In this document: piece after piece, positions 23,261-49,825 of the stretch
How positions within the stretch are numbered: the first letter of the stretch is position 1
How the letters are laid out: every line of letters begins with the position of its first letter
From: Salminus brasiliensis
Taxonomy: Eukaryota; Chordata; Actinopteri; Characiformes; Bryconidae
Direction: 5' to 3'
Length of the DNA stretch: 64,000 bases
Assembly (NCBI RefSeq): GCF_030463535.1
Contig: NC_132900.1
Location: 32,546,516-32,610,515, forward strand
Translations under genes and position numbers: made by a program
The notes under the pieces: model-generated
Told to the model about the DNA's origin: nothing
The model's database searches: none
What the model saw: the letters and a program-made list of their open reading frames with translations, nothing else

Positions 23261-23741
23261 AGTATAATTATAACTGTATCTTGTCGTCATTATTTATTTA
23301 TTTGTACACTGTTTGAATACGCCAGCTGCCCGTTCCACTGTCCACTGTTTATAATCAGTGGTCTAAAAAGGATGTGCTGAGTAGAAATGCTACATGAACT
23401 TGCGCTAAAGTGAATTCAGAGATGTGAGGCTTCATCACAACAGTGACCGTGTTGGCAGATCCTGAGTCAGTGCGGCTCATTTGCTGATGTTATTAGTTCT
23501 CGTGGAAGAATGGGCTGGTTGTTCTTTCACCTTCGCCAAATTATAGACCAGTGTTTATACAAGCTTTCAGGAGTTACTAGGAAACCGTTCATAGCAACTA
23601 CAGTGGTCCATGCGGTTAGTGTCGACCACTGCGGCCTTCTGGGTGAAAATAACTCCGGGCCATGTTGACAACGGTTCTGGTAGGAGCTGCTCTGTGCTCT
23701 CTGATGCTGATCTGTGGCCAGTGTTTACAGTGGTTTGGAAA

Positions 23742-24060
23742 TCTGGTCCTGGATCAGTTTGACCCTCCTGTTACCCAGGTTTTAAAAAATGGGCATGAAA
23801 CATTTTCTGCTGGACTTAATTAGTAATTAGAGTAATGAGCGCATAAAAACGGACAATTACAGAATGAATACAGTGTTTATATTATGTATGTTAATATACT
23901 GTATGTTTATATTACACACTTCTGGTCCTGGTCAGTTTGACCCAGTAGCGACAATAGAGGCTGCAAAAAGTAAAAATATCAGATTTGGACCAAAACTGAA
24001 GCTAAATTATTATTATTGAATTAATTAGTGAATTATTATGATGAGTACATAAACCATGAT
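23742..24060 (+). repeat. Two diverged direct copies of a ~130-bp sequence
   Basis: Both copies start with TCTGGTCCTGG followed by TCAGTTTGACCC and end in an AT-rich stretch with AATTAGT then TAATGAG or TGATGAG and CATAAA. They lie at about 23740-23880 and 23928-24060. This is an old tandem duplication or two insertions of one repeat. Confidence 0.5.
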
Positions 24061-25562
24061 CTGCATAATTTAATTGCATGATTTATATAATTATTTATAG
24101 TAATTGCATGATTATAGAATTCATTATATTTATATGAATTCAGCTAAAGATAATGTTTAAGAAGAACTATTTATTTGACTATTTACTGGTTAAATACGGG
24201 TCTGCTGTTGCTGGAGTGTGGCGCAACAGATAACTGTAAATGTAAATGTTCATAAGCCGTAGGCCTCTGACCTCAGGTCAACTCAGCAAAAGTAAACGAT
24301 TAAAGGAAAAGTCAGGGTCTTTGCTTGTATAAATTCGAGGGTACTTTAAGTGAGAGGTGTGAAAGGGGCGAGAGCTGCTGTGGGTGAACAGACTAGGACC
24401 TGGCAGGCACAGAGGGGGCGCATTAAGACACAGCGATGGCTCTTATAAAGGGATTCATGCGTGGCATTGTAATCCGAGATTTCGCACTAGCTAGATTTGA
24501 GCGCTGATTAAACACTGTCGTTAAAAAAAAAGAAAAAGTCCATAATCAGTGTTCCTTGGCTTGGTAGAGGAGCACAAGACAAGCACAATATTTCTGTTCA
24601 CAAAACAGTACCTCCTCATCAAATATTAAAACTGTGGTAATACATGTCGCACAACATGGTCGTTACAAGGTTTACAACTTTTATCCTTTATAAAAACGCT
24701 CCCAAATCCCAAATGGCTTTTTACTAAGTTACAATTGAGTATTAATTGTAGAAACAGTAGAAACAAGGTTACTCCAAATGTCAGATAAAAAGAATTTGAA
24801 ATAGCTGAGACATCTCGTGTGTGTGTGTGCGGTAGACAGGAGTGCTTCACTGACATTACGACCTTCAGAAATATCAATAGAAAACCAATCCTCACCTCAA
24901 GAGTGAGAGATTAGACCAGTGGCAGTGGATTAGGTCTTATTGTCAATGGAGAGCTCAGATGATGCTTACACACACACACACACACACACATCAGTTACAT
25001 CTCCAAAAGTAAAAAAAAAACAACGTAAAAAAACAGGGTTTGTTAAAACAACCAACATCTCCTATAAAATTTTGTGGCAGTGATGGGCTGTTTGTATGTG
25101 TGGTGTATCATTTTCACAATTTTAAGAAAAATAAAAAATTTAAAAAGCCTTGTGCAGTAGATCAAGCATACAGTGCATACATTTAGTTTCCAATAATAGT
25201 CCAGAGGGTCGAGATAATATATATCCTAATAATTATAATAATAAGTCATTTTTCTATTAGTTCGTATGTTTGGATAACAAAGAGGCTGTGGGTGAGCGGT
25301 TGCTGTCAAATACCACCAAGGATCACGTATATAAAGGTTGGTTTTGGGGGAAAAAGTCTAGAATTTTCTTTCTTTCCTTTACAAAAGTACAAAACATGCT
25401 TATTCCAACCACATATCACTGATGCATGCACAAACCCAAGTCTTTAAGTGTCTTTGAAAACCCACTTATGAACTCATGAAGTTGCATATTACAGTACTTT
25501 GGCAGGGGAGTTCTCATAGTTTTGCTCCCCAGGCAAACGACCCTATTTCCTAGAGATGGCAA

Positions 25563-25604
25563 AGTCAGGTCCAGAAAGTAAAAATCCGCTTTCTGGACCT
25601 GACT
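25563..25604. repeat. Foldback repeat with perfect 16-bp arms
   Basis: Arm AGTCAGGTCCAGAAAG at 25563-25578, exact reverse complement at 25589-25604, 10-nt loop. The sequence leading into it (GAGATGGCAAA, then AAAATCCG) resembles the flank of the hairpin at 32963 and a stretch near 22790. Confidence 0.85.
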
Positions 25605-26540
25605 GTGTATCACCAGAACTACTACTATTTTCTCAATGCAAATGCTCCAAAGCTCTGAACGTGACTCTTCATGTTACAGCACTGTACAAAGAAGCAACAC
25701 ACACAAATGCGATCCACAGTTTAAAAGAAAAACAAAAATAAATTTGCATAAATAGTGTTGAAAACACTGCTGAAATGGTACAAACTACAGACGAGACTGG
25801 GGAGGACAGGGGGCTCTCTCAGGACTCTCCTTCTGACGATCAGTTAAAGAAAAGCTCTCTTAGGCTTCGTTCACATGGGAGGTAAAAGTGGCCCAAATCC
25901 ATCATCAATCCATGTGACAGCGACGACTTCTCTATTCAAAACAGGTGGAATCGGACCTATTCAGTTCCAAAATCAATTCCATATGTGGTACTAAATTCTG
26001 AGACATATCCGAGTGTGAACGTGAATAACGTGAGTGCGAACTGCTCAGACGGATGCCGGTATGATATAGGATACGTTAAAAAGATCAGATTCGGGCCACT
26101 TTACCGACTGTTTGAACGTAGCCTTAGAGTTATTAGGACTTGTGCAAGATCACTGTTAACCCCTTTAGCATTAGCCTTTAAAAAAGTTTTCGTCTTAAAT
26201 AAAGAGAAAAATTCAGATTTGATGAGAAATCCAGATTCCCCTGCTGTGTGAATATAGCCTTAGAGAAGGAGGTGGAGTGCTAACTGCCACTTTAAGGGCT
26301 GAGGTCAGTTTTACTGTCTCCTAATTGAAGCGAATGGCTTGAGCTTAACAGTCTAAAAAAGACAATGCAGTAATTTAAGAGCTAAGAGAGAACAAACGTC
26401 GTTAGGGTGATCAGGACATTATGCAAATGTTAGCTGCTTAGTACGATCTCCTGTACCTGCTCTGCAAGGTCACAGCTTAGCCCATTCCTCATAGGTAACA
26501 TGAGGGAAGAAGCGGCAAGCTCTAACTGCAGTTTGAGCAC

Positions 26541-26545
<5 letters not shown>

Positions 26546-26596
<51 letters not shown>
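26546..26596. repeat. (TA)n microsatellite beside a Tc1 terminus
   Basis: About 25 TA units ending 16 bp before the left terminus of the Tc1 remnant. Tc1/mariner elements insert at TA. Confidence 0.95.
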
Positions 26597-26600
<4 letters not shown>

Positions 26601-26612
26601 TACATTTCATAT

Positions 26613-27022
26613 ATACCGATCAGCCATAACATTCAAATATTGTGTAGGTCTCCCTTAGGCCTCCAAAATAGCTGTGATGCCTCAAGGCAAGGGCAACTTC
26701 TAAAGGTGTCCTGTGGTATGTCCTTCCTTTGAACACTTTTAGTAGGTACTGACCACTGCATACTGGAAACACCCCACAAGACCTGCCTGATGTTCTGACC
26801 CAGTCGTCTAGTTCTGGTCTGGTTTGGTTCTGGTGTCACAGATTCTTACGCTTACGTCCATTTTTCCTGCTTCAGCCCCTTCATCACCTTCAAGAACAGA
26901 TTGTTCACCTGCTGCTGACTAATAGATGGACCCCTGGACAGGAGACACAGTAGATGAAGATCATCAATGTTAGATCACCACTTGACCTGGCAGTGGTTTT
27001 ATTGTTATGGCTGATTGGTGTA
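26613..27022. mobile_element. Non-autonomous Tc1-family element with both termini
   Basis: Left terminus ATACCGATCAGCCATAACAT and right terminus GTTATGGCTGATTGGTGT are inverted repeats of each other. One end of the interior resembles the 3' part of a fish Tc1 transposase gene in reverse (region 26640-26830) and the rest resembles its 5' part (GTTCACCTGCTGCTGACTAA region). The central transposase region is absent, so it is an internally deleted copy of about 410 bp. Confidence 0.8.
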
Positions 27023-27694
27023 GACTTTTCTCACGGTTCTTTTGTGGTTCCTCAGTACGCTCTCCAAGCCAAAACACTTCCATATCTTGGGCTCTCTACC
27101 TTAATCTACCTCAGTAACTCAGTTGATGGACAGTGTTAGGCTAACGCTGGAAGTGAGTTATGGCTTTTGTCGTTCCAAATCTAAACAGTTCCTTTCCTTG
27201 AAGGACTTTGTGTACAAGGCCTGCTGGAGAAAGAACACGTGTCTATCTGAATGTCTCTCTCCCTCTCTCTCCCTCTGTCTGTCTTTCTCCTGGTCTGTGG
27301 TTTGTCTAAGGGCCTGTCCGCACTAGCTGCACTGGCTTGTCTCTGTGCTGTTTCAGTGGGGTCTGTCACAGCTCTGCACGTGGCGATCAGGGTGGAGGAA
27401 GTGTGCAGGCTCAAGCACTTACGCTGAAGTGCACCAAGTGTGTGTCTGTGCCTCGCACCGGAGACCTTACACCCTGCTCTTACCCAAGGGGTGAAGCAGA
27501 GGCACAGACGGGATTGACAACAGATGACACTGACTCAGACACAGTGACACTCAGCACTCAGCAAGCTCACTGGGCCTCATCCTCCAACATCCTCCTAAGA
27601 ATGTTCTTGATGATGAGAAAAGTCCTAACAGAGAGTCCAGATCAGACTCAGGACGTGTTTAAAAAGCAGAACTGTTCACAGTGACGATCCCACT

Positions 27695-28075
27695 TCAGAA
27701 TCAGCTTCAGGATCACGGTGCTGCTCCACTGACTGTATCAGGGAGGACAGCGTCTCTAGCGCTGCTACTCCGGGCTCGGAGCGCTGCTAACTGCACTATG
27801 GAGCTCTGGTGAAGCGAGCAGGATGGCGCTCTCCAGAACTGTGAGCGTAGCGCTGCGTAACCCATAGAGTCATATTAGTGTCCAATCCTGTAGTATTACT
27901 CTACCCCCTCAGTCCACATGCTGCTCTACCTTTCAGTGACGCTTCTGCAGCTCTCAGCTTGTCCAGAAATGCATGTGTACAGCCTGTCCATTCCTCAAAG
28001 CATGAATTACACTTTTGGACTGTAGGGGGAGCAAGAAATACCAACTCTCCATACTGCTGCTTTAAGAGGGGACGC
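27695..28075 (+). repeat. Interspersed repeat family B, copy 2
   Basis: Matches 43478-43885 in the same orientation and 15785-16090 in reverse. It starts at CAGCTTCAGGATCACGGTGC and ends at ACTGCTGCTTTAAG, the longest of the clean copies. Confidence 0.85.
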
Positions 28076-29592
28076 TGAATGGAACGGTGAGTACTGTGTT
28101 GAGTTCTGTCAGTCGTTTGATCTCTATTTCCACTGAAGGCCAAAAGTAAGTTTCAGTGAAGAGTCTGAGTCAGAGTGAAGTTTGCTTCTTTCTCTCTACG
28201 GCCTCCTTCTCCAGTGAACCTCAATGTGCCTACCTGTAAAAGCCTCATCAGTGAGCCCCTCCCACAGCGAGTCCCCTCCGCCTCTTTCCCAGTCTCTCTC
28301 ATAAACAGGGTGCAGTTCATACATGCAAACAGACACACACGGTTCCCATCGCCATCTTTTCTGTTCTTCCTCATAAAGGCATGCAGACGAACACCACAAA
28401 GAAAAGAAAGCAGGCTAATAAAACCGATCCATATCTTCAGTTCTGGTTCTGAAAAGACTTACAATAAAGAACGTGTCTCATCCGGTCAACACGCAGTGCT
28501 TTGTAAACATGCCTTCAAATACCTTTATATCTTCTCCTTTTCTCATTACGTCAGTGTTATTAGAAAGAAATGCTTTGAAATAAACAATAGTTTTATGTAA
28601 ATTTATGTAAATCTCTAAATAAATAATTCTCTCGAGCCTTTCCCCATCTCCCAATAAAGATAAATGAATCTACTTCTATAATGATTTAGTAACTAAATAT
28701 GATATAGAATTGAAAAAGAACAGTCCTTTTTAAACGATGGCACAGTCAGCTCACAGAACGCAGAGTCTCTGGATTCTCTCTTATCTCCTCTTCATGGACA
28801 CACTCGCACTCTATCGCTTTCTCAGCAACGCAGGATGGAGGAGGAGGGTTGCTAGATAAAAAACAGAGGTGGGGTCTTGTGGAATGGCACCGTCAAGCTG
28901 AGGTATAGTCCTGTGTGCCATCATGAAGTGTACAGTAGAAAGGGAGAAGAAGCGAGCATCCATTAAATCATGCGTCCGAGTGGAGGTGCTCCCGGAGCTG
29001 TGGTGTTTTCTTCATGGTGATTCATTGACAGGAGACCAAGCATAAACAGTCATTTTCTTCTGGCACCAGATCCATGACCGTGATTCATGGAAGGAGTGGA
29101 GGAGGAGGATGAGGAGGAGGAGGAGGAGAAAGTGGGGGCTGTTGTGATGCTCCTCTACTCCCCCTGACTCCCTCTCTCGGGCACCATCTCTCTCTCATTG
29201 GTGGGAGACAGGACTCCTTGCACGTTGTCTTGGATATCCGTCACCTTTCCTGACGGCTCTTCCGCTCCTCTGGTCCTCATCTCTCTCTTGATCCTCTCCA
29301 GAACCAAGACTCTACTAAAATGTCTTTGCTGCATCTCTTTTACTCCTTCATTGCCCCCCAACACCCCCCCCCCATCCCCTCCCCTCCAAAAGCACAACAT
29401 CATACTTATTTCCTTCCCTTTTTCCCAATCATTCTTTACACTTGGCAGTCAGAGGGAGGGAGTGGCTTATAGGAAATTGATAGAGCCAATCCCTCTCCCT
29501 TACTTTAAACATTCATACATGGACTGCACCAGCCCCGCCCACATTCTGCCTGCAGAGCCCAAATTCACCTCCAGGGGTGAGTAAAGGGAGGA

Positions 29593-44300
<14,708 letters not shown>

Positions 44301-45219
44301 TCATCACATTCATCTTCAGCCGGGCCGGTTCTTCTCAACCAGGCAGTGGTGAAAGTGTGAGGAGAAGAGGGAGGTAGAGGGAGCTGAGTCCTCCTGGCGC
44401 TGTCTTGTCCTGGGATGCCCCTTTACACCCCCTCCTCCCGTCTGCCTCACGTGAGTATCCTTGGGCGCTTCACCTGCACCACCCCGGCCTGACCTCACCC
44501 TCACCTGCTTGACCCCTCAACTGTCCACTCAACACACAGACACACGCTCACACACCAACCCGCAGCACGCTGCCTGTCTCTTCACCATTACCCACACACA
44601 CACACAAATATACACACTCAAACACACACAGTCATCCGCTCTCCTTTATCTGTTATAATCCAGCAGGCACGTTTACCAGACAGCACCAGCACTGCATAAT
44701 CAACCGCTTACACACACACATACACACACACACACTTACACTTACACACTGGAGATCTAACCAGGACGTTGTCAATTATGCATCATACACACATCTGCAC
44801 GATCTCTCACACAGACACACAGACACACACACACACACACACTCCGCTGATCTTCCTCATCTGACCGTCTTTAACAGCGTCTATCAGACCTGCCTTCTGT
44901 CCTCTTCTCCATCCTGCACCTCCCTCTCTCTCTCTCTCTCTCTCTCTATTCTTCTTGCCTCCGGGTGCCTCCTCTCTCTCTCTCCCTGCCTTCTTCCTTC
45001 TGATCCTGCTGCACGAGCCTCTCTCTTCACCACGCTCGCGTGGCCTCGTGCTCCCGCCTCCCTCCCTCTCACTCTCTCCCTCTCTCTCTCTCTCTCTCTC
45101 ACTCTGCCCCTCCTTCTCTGGTCCACTCAGCTCTCTCTATCTCTCTCTCTCTCTCTCTCTCTGTCTTTGTGAGCATGACTGTAAGAAGAACAATATAACC
45201 AAAACAACAGCTACAAAGA

Positions 45220-45746
45220 GCACTATATGGACAAAAGTATTGGGACAAGGGTATTAAAGAGCTGATCCTGCTTTTGTTGGAGTAACTGTCTCTACTGTCC
45301 AGATCTAGACTTTCTAAGAGATTTTGGAAGAGCATTGCTGTGAGGATTTGATTGCAATACGAGACAATAGCATTAGTGAGGTCAGGATGTTGGATGATGA
45401 TCACCACCCCACCTCATCATCCCCAACTCCCCAACTCATCCGTAAAGTACTGGATGGAGCTCCTCCACAGAACACAGTTCTTCCGCTGCTCCACAGCTCC
45501 TCAATGCTGGGGGGCTTTATACCCCTCTAGCCCACGCCTGGCATTAGGCAGCATGGAGCCAATAGGGTCATGATGTGTATCTGCTCCAGAGAGTCCTATT
45601 CTATTGGCAGTACTTCTTCTCTACAGGGACTAGACAAGCTGTGTGTGTGTGCATTTGCACATCTGTGTCAGCAATGGGTGCAGCTTAAAGTAGCAGAATG
45701 CATTCATTAGAAAAGGAGTGTCCACAAACATTTGGACATGTAGTGT
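45220..45746 (-). mobile_element. Family A inverted-repeat element, best-preserved copy
   Basis: Starts ACTATATGGACAAAAGTATT and ends CATTTGGACATGTAGTGTAA. The ends are imperfect inverted repeats of the Tc1/mariner type. At about 525 bp with no transposase frame it serves as a reference for the other copies. Confidence 0.85.
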
Positions 45747-48535
45747 AACTGTGTCTCTTCCCTCCATTCTTTTCCTGCCTCATCAAAAACGTCCCTCCTT
45801 TCCTTTGCAGTCTCTCTCTCCTCCTGTCTGCCTCTCCGTGTCTGCAGGGCGGTTGTGAGGGAGCTCTCGGAGAACCGTGTGCTGTGTTTTCATGGCTCTG
45901 GTGATGGATTTGAACATTGGTGGCTGTATCTCCTCGGGGACGACTCCACTCTTATCTCCCAGTGCTCAGATACGTCCAGAATTTCCAAAGTGGAGACCCT
46001 GCACAACCAGCATTCCTGCACACCCAGAGCCAAACTGTACCCTCACAGACCCACAGGGCCTCGCTATACCACAGCGTGCAGAAGTATGAGCACCCCTGGA
46101 GAACAGAAATAACTACCAGTTGTTCAGTTCCTGTTTGGGTAAGAAGGTTCTTAGGCCGTCTTGCTGCTCTGCGCTTTTGAGGTCCATTCACAGATGTGTG
46201 ATGATGGGTAGGTCGGGGGACTGTGAGGATAATGGCAGAACCTTCTGCTTGCTCCTCTTGAGGTGGTCCAGTGTGGATGTTGAGGAGTGTTTGGGATAAT
46301 TGTCCTGCTGTAGAAGCTCCTCCTCTTTTCATCTGCAGCTGTTTATAGACTTCATCACGCAACAGAACATGTTTCCAAAACATGCAGTACGGGTCGGCAA
46401 GGCAAACAACGGACTCCCTCGCCCCTCACATCACTCCATCATCACCAAGCCAAATCCAGCTGCTCTGCCATAAATGACGGCAAAATTGGACCAATTCACA
46501 AACTCCAGACACGCAGAAATGAGAGCATGGCATGAAATTGCATGATTAGCATGTTTGATGGATCTGAACGACCAGATCTCACATAAGATCATGACTCTCA
46601 AAAAAAAACCACCATTAAAAGCCTGGATTCTAAGAAAAGGAACTGAACCTGACCCGAGCTGAGAGCTGAACCCTCCACCAGCCTAACTGCTCAGCCAGAG
46701 GACTGGACATCATGAGCTAGAAATAATATTGCTGTACTGTTTCTTATTCTGACCACCTGAACTCTGAACAGCCAGATCAGACAGTGAACCAGCTCTCCCA
46801 CCTGCTTGAAGTTTGTCCTGCATCTCCCTGTTTATCTGATTGCTAACTCAGCCGGTACGCTAAATCCAACATTGCTAACAAGCGGCTGCTTTTATTATTG
46901 ATACAGTAGAATACAGTAGAATACAGTAGCACACTGCGAACAGGGTTACGGCTGCCAGCCCCACAAAACAGCTTTGGGAGAATCCATTGAGAGGAACCAG
47001 GAGTCAAAAGGGCACTCTCTTCCTCTGGTCAACATTGGGGAGCAACATTAGAACCCAGTAGAAGAGAGCACCTTCTCCAGAGCCTGCTAAAGGTCCCTGA
47101 AGTTCTTTGTAAGCTAAATAAATATGAGCCACTGAATAAAAATAAAATAATAAAAAGTTTAGTTTTCCTGATTCCTGGTCTGGAAAGCTGCAGCAGGTCT
47201 GGAAGAGATGCAGCGTGTATGTGAAGTGTATGGAGTTTGGAGAGCGGAACAGTGTGATAGTGGAGATTTACAGATATTGTTCCAGCTGGATCTGGACCGG
47301 CGGGCTTTGAGCTGGACTTGGAGCAGGCCGAAAGGACGCCAAGTCACACGGAATGCAGTTTGTGTACATTACCCAAGTCTGTTCATCATCCAGTACGACA
47401 CCAGCGCTGACCAACAGCCCCCAGCGTGTCTCCACACTTGAGAGCTCTGTGGCACCATGACCGCACGGTTTCAGGTCACTTCTGAACAAAAACGCAGCTC
47501 AAACAAACTGTACCGGTGGTTCCCAACTCTGGTTCTAGATTACTCCTGCCCTGATTCTTCTTTATATTGATCCTGATCCGACTAACCAGCTTAGTAACAA
47601 GCCTGCCCTGAGATAAAGTAGGGGAGACAGTCAAAGAGGCAGGGGCAGGGGCAGGGCACTCCGGGACCGGGCTCTCGTTTCTTAATCAGGTGTGGAACAG
47701 TAGAACAACTAAGAGACAAACAAACTCCCCCATCAGACACATCAGCACTACTGACAGAAAGATTGGCTCAGATTTAAAGATATAAAGGTTCTTTACACTC
47801 ATTTCTTAGTCTTGGTTCTTCTATGGCATCACTCAACAAAGTCATTCACTTCTATTCACGCAGACCCAACAGCTTATTAACAGAGTTCTGGCCGCGTGGT
47901 GAGAACTTTGATTATCAGACTGGGTTGGATTTCTTGGTTTGGGGTGATGGACTGAAAGACTCTCTTTAGGTAAAAGATTAAACCCTGCCCGCCCCCTCCC
48001 CTCCCCCGGTTACATGATAATCAGCTTTGCCTCCTCTCTCTGTCCGGACTCACACGCTGGCAGAGGTAATTAAAGCTTAAGTTAATGGCTCAGAATCAAT
48101 TACCCAGTCACTCAATAAACCCACTCCTGCTGGGTGGTACTGGACCCTAGAGTTCAATCAGCCAATCAGAAAAGCAGTGCTTAACCTTTAGAAAATCTGC
48201 TTCCTTTACAATCTGAAACCAAGTTCCAAACCTACTGACATTAATAACAGACGTATGGACGGCTCGTAGACGTCTGAGTCACCTGCACTCTGCTGTTGGT
48301 GTTCTTGATAAGAGGATGAGAAACAGGTCAGGAACACACCACTGCGTGAGGTGACTGAGGTGTATGTAAACCTTTGATCCACTGAAGATCTTATGTTTTT
48401 GAAATGACCTCCGTTAATCATGTTCTTTTTTGTGTATCTGAGAAAAGCTGGATACAAAAAAGCTGATCCTCTCCACACAGACACACAGGAGCACCAGGAC
48501 TGCTCCTAAACATTCACACAAAGTTAATGGAGCTA

Positions 48536-48897
48536 CTTACACTACATGTCCAAATGTTTGTGGACACCCCTTCAAAAGAATGCATGCTGCTAGATTGCTG
48601 ACACAGATGTGCAAATTCCTCAGCATTGAGGAGCTGTGGAAGAACTGTGTTCTCTGGAAGGATGGTGGAGGAGCTCCATCCAGTACTTTTGGGATGAGTT
48701 GGGGGAGATCATCCAACATCCTATTCTCACTAAGGCCTTTGGTGCTAAATACAGTCAAAGTCTCACAGCAATGCTCCTCCAAAACCTAGTAGAAAGTTGT
48801 CTTCTCTGGCCAGCAGACACAAACTCTTAATACTCTTGATTTCAGAAGAAACTGTGACAGAGTAGCTGTCCCAATACTTTTGTCTACATAGTGTAGG
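48536..48897 (+). mobile_element. Family A element, shortened copy with both ends
   Basis: Starts TTACACTACATGTCCAAATG and ends ATACTTTTGTCTACATAGTG then TAG. It lacks about 160 bp of the middle (the TACTGCCAATAGAATAGG block) compared with the 45220 copy. Confidence 0.85.
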
Positions 48898-49783
48898 TCA
48901 CTGAGAAACAGCATTTTATTAGAATGATTTATAAGAGAGCACATGTTCATGAGCTTGAATACGAACAGTTGGGAGGAGAGGATTCATTTACTGAACAGGT
49001 CGTTTCCTTGATGGGGTCTGTGTGCAGCTCCAGCTGGAGAGCGTTTACCTCCTCCACTTCTGAGCAGATAATGGAATATTGATCTCCAGATACAATGAAG
49101 GGGCACGAGAATAATATGGGACGGATTTGACTGATTAAAGCAGCAGAGAGAATGACAGGCAAAACATCTGCAAAACACTGTATCAGAACTTTGTAATTAT
49201 TATTAATATGCACATACATTTATTATCTGTGTTTCAGATCTGGTGAACAGGCAGCTGCACAGCCACTTTTCATCAGTGGTCTGCAGGTAAGGAATTTACC
49301 ATATAGAAGTCCTGAAGTGTGAAAATACTCCACTGTATTAATGACCATTTCAAAACAAAGTGAAAATCGTAAGCGACTCTCAGAAGAGTCCGACCCGGAC
49401 GTACAGAATTAGATATCAGACGTTAATCTCCTCCTGTATTGTGGTAGGCCATTTCCACACTGATGCACGTCGGCCACAATCTGCAGCTTTTAGTGAAAAG
49501 GATCAAAGCCACAGACCGGCCGGGTTCAAGGGCTGGGGCACTTAGCTTTGACACAGGCTTTTTAAACTGAAGAGCAAGACCGGCAAATCTGTTCCCGACC
49601 GTACCGATCTCATATCACTGTACAATGATTCAGATCACAGGAGGCAGCTGGGAGAAGAGAGACTGAGGTGTTCCTGAAGGTTGAAGGCTTTCTGAAACGG
49701 GTAAGGCAGTTCGGTCCCGAGTGCCTTGTGCATTTGTACTTTACTGCAGGACGTCTCCATATCCACTCATACACTGATACCAG

Positions 49784-49825
49784 CACAAAAACACAGAAGG
49801 GGCCGATCACCCTCATCACTTTATT
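49784..49825 (-). terminator. Poly(A) signal overlapping the nop53 C-terminal codons
   Basis: AATAAA at 49825-49820 on the minus strand spans the codons just before the TGA stop at 49818-49816. A U/GU-rich TGTGTTTTTGTG at 49795-49784 follows 25 nt later, the usual place for a downstream element. If used, the 3' UTR would be only some 5-20 nt. Confidence 0.55.

Larger units (their letters stand above)
13189..29592. other. 16.4-kb region without a recognised gene
   Basis: No open frame here shows a family motif or a chain of plausible exons. It holds microsatellites: (GT)n 14176-14210, (CT)n 16362-16397, (GT)n 18756-18776 and 18904-18922, (TC)n 19140-19206, (CA)n 20850-20872, 21715-21757 and 24968-24990, plus the interspersed repeats listed separately. 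A GC-rich patch of GCCCGGCC units lies at about 17115-17165. A pyrimidine- and purine-biased stretch lies at about 29095-29400 just past the connexin stop. Non-coding RNA or enhancers could be present but cannot be called from sequence alone. Confidence 0.6.

Noticed and set aside
24180-24270. GTGGCGCAACAGATAACTGT as a tRNA-derived SINE head
   Set aside because: There is no B box at the right spacing and no second copy in the window.
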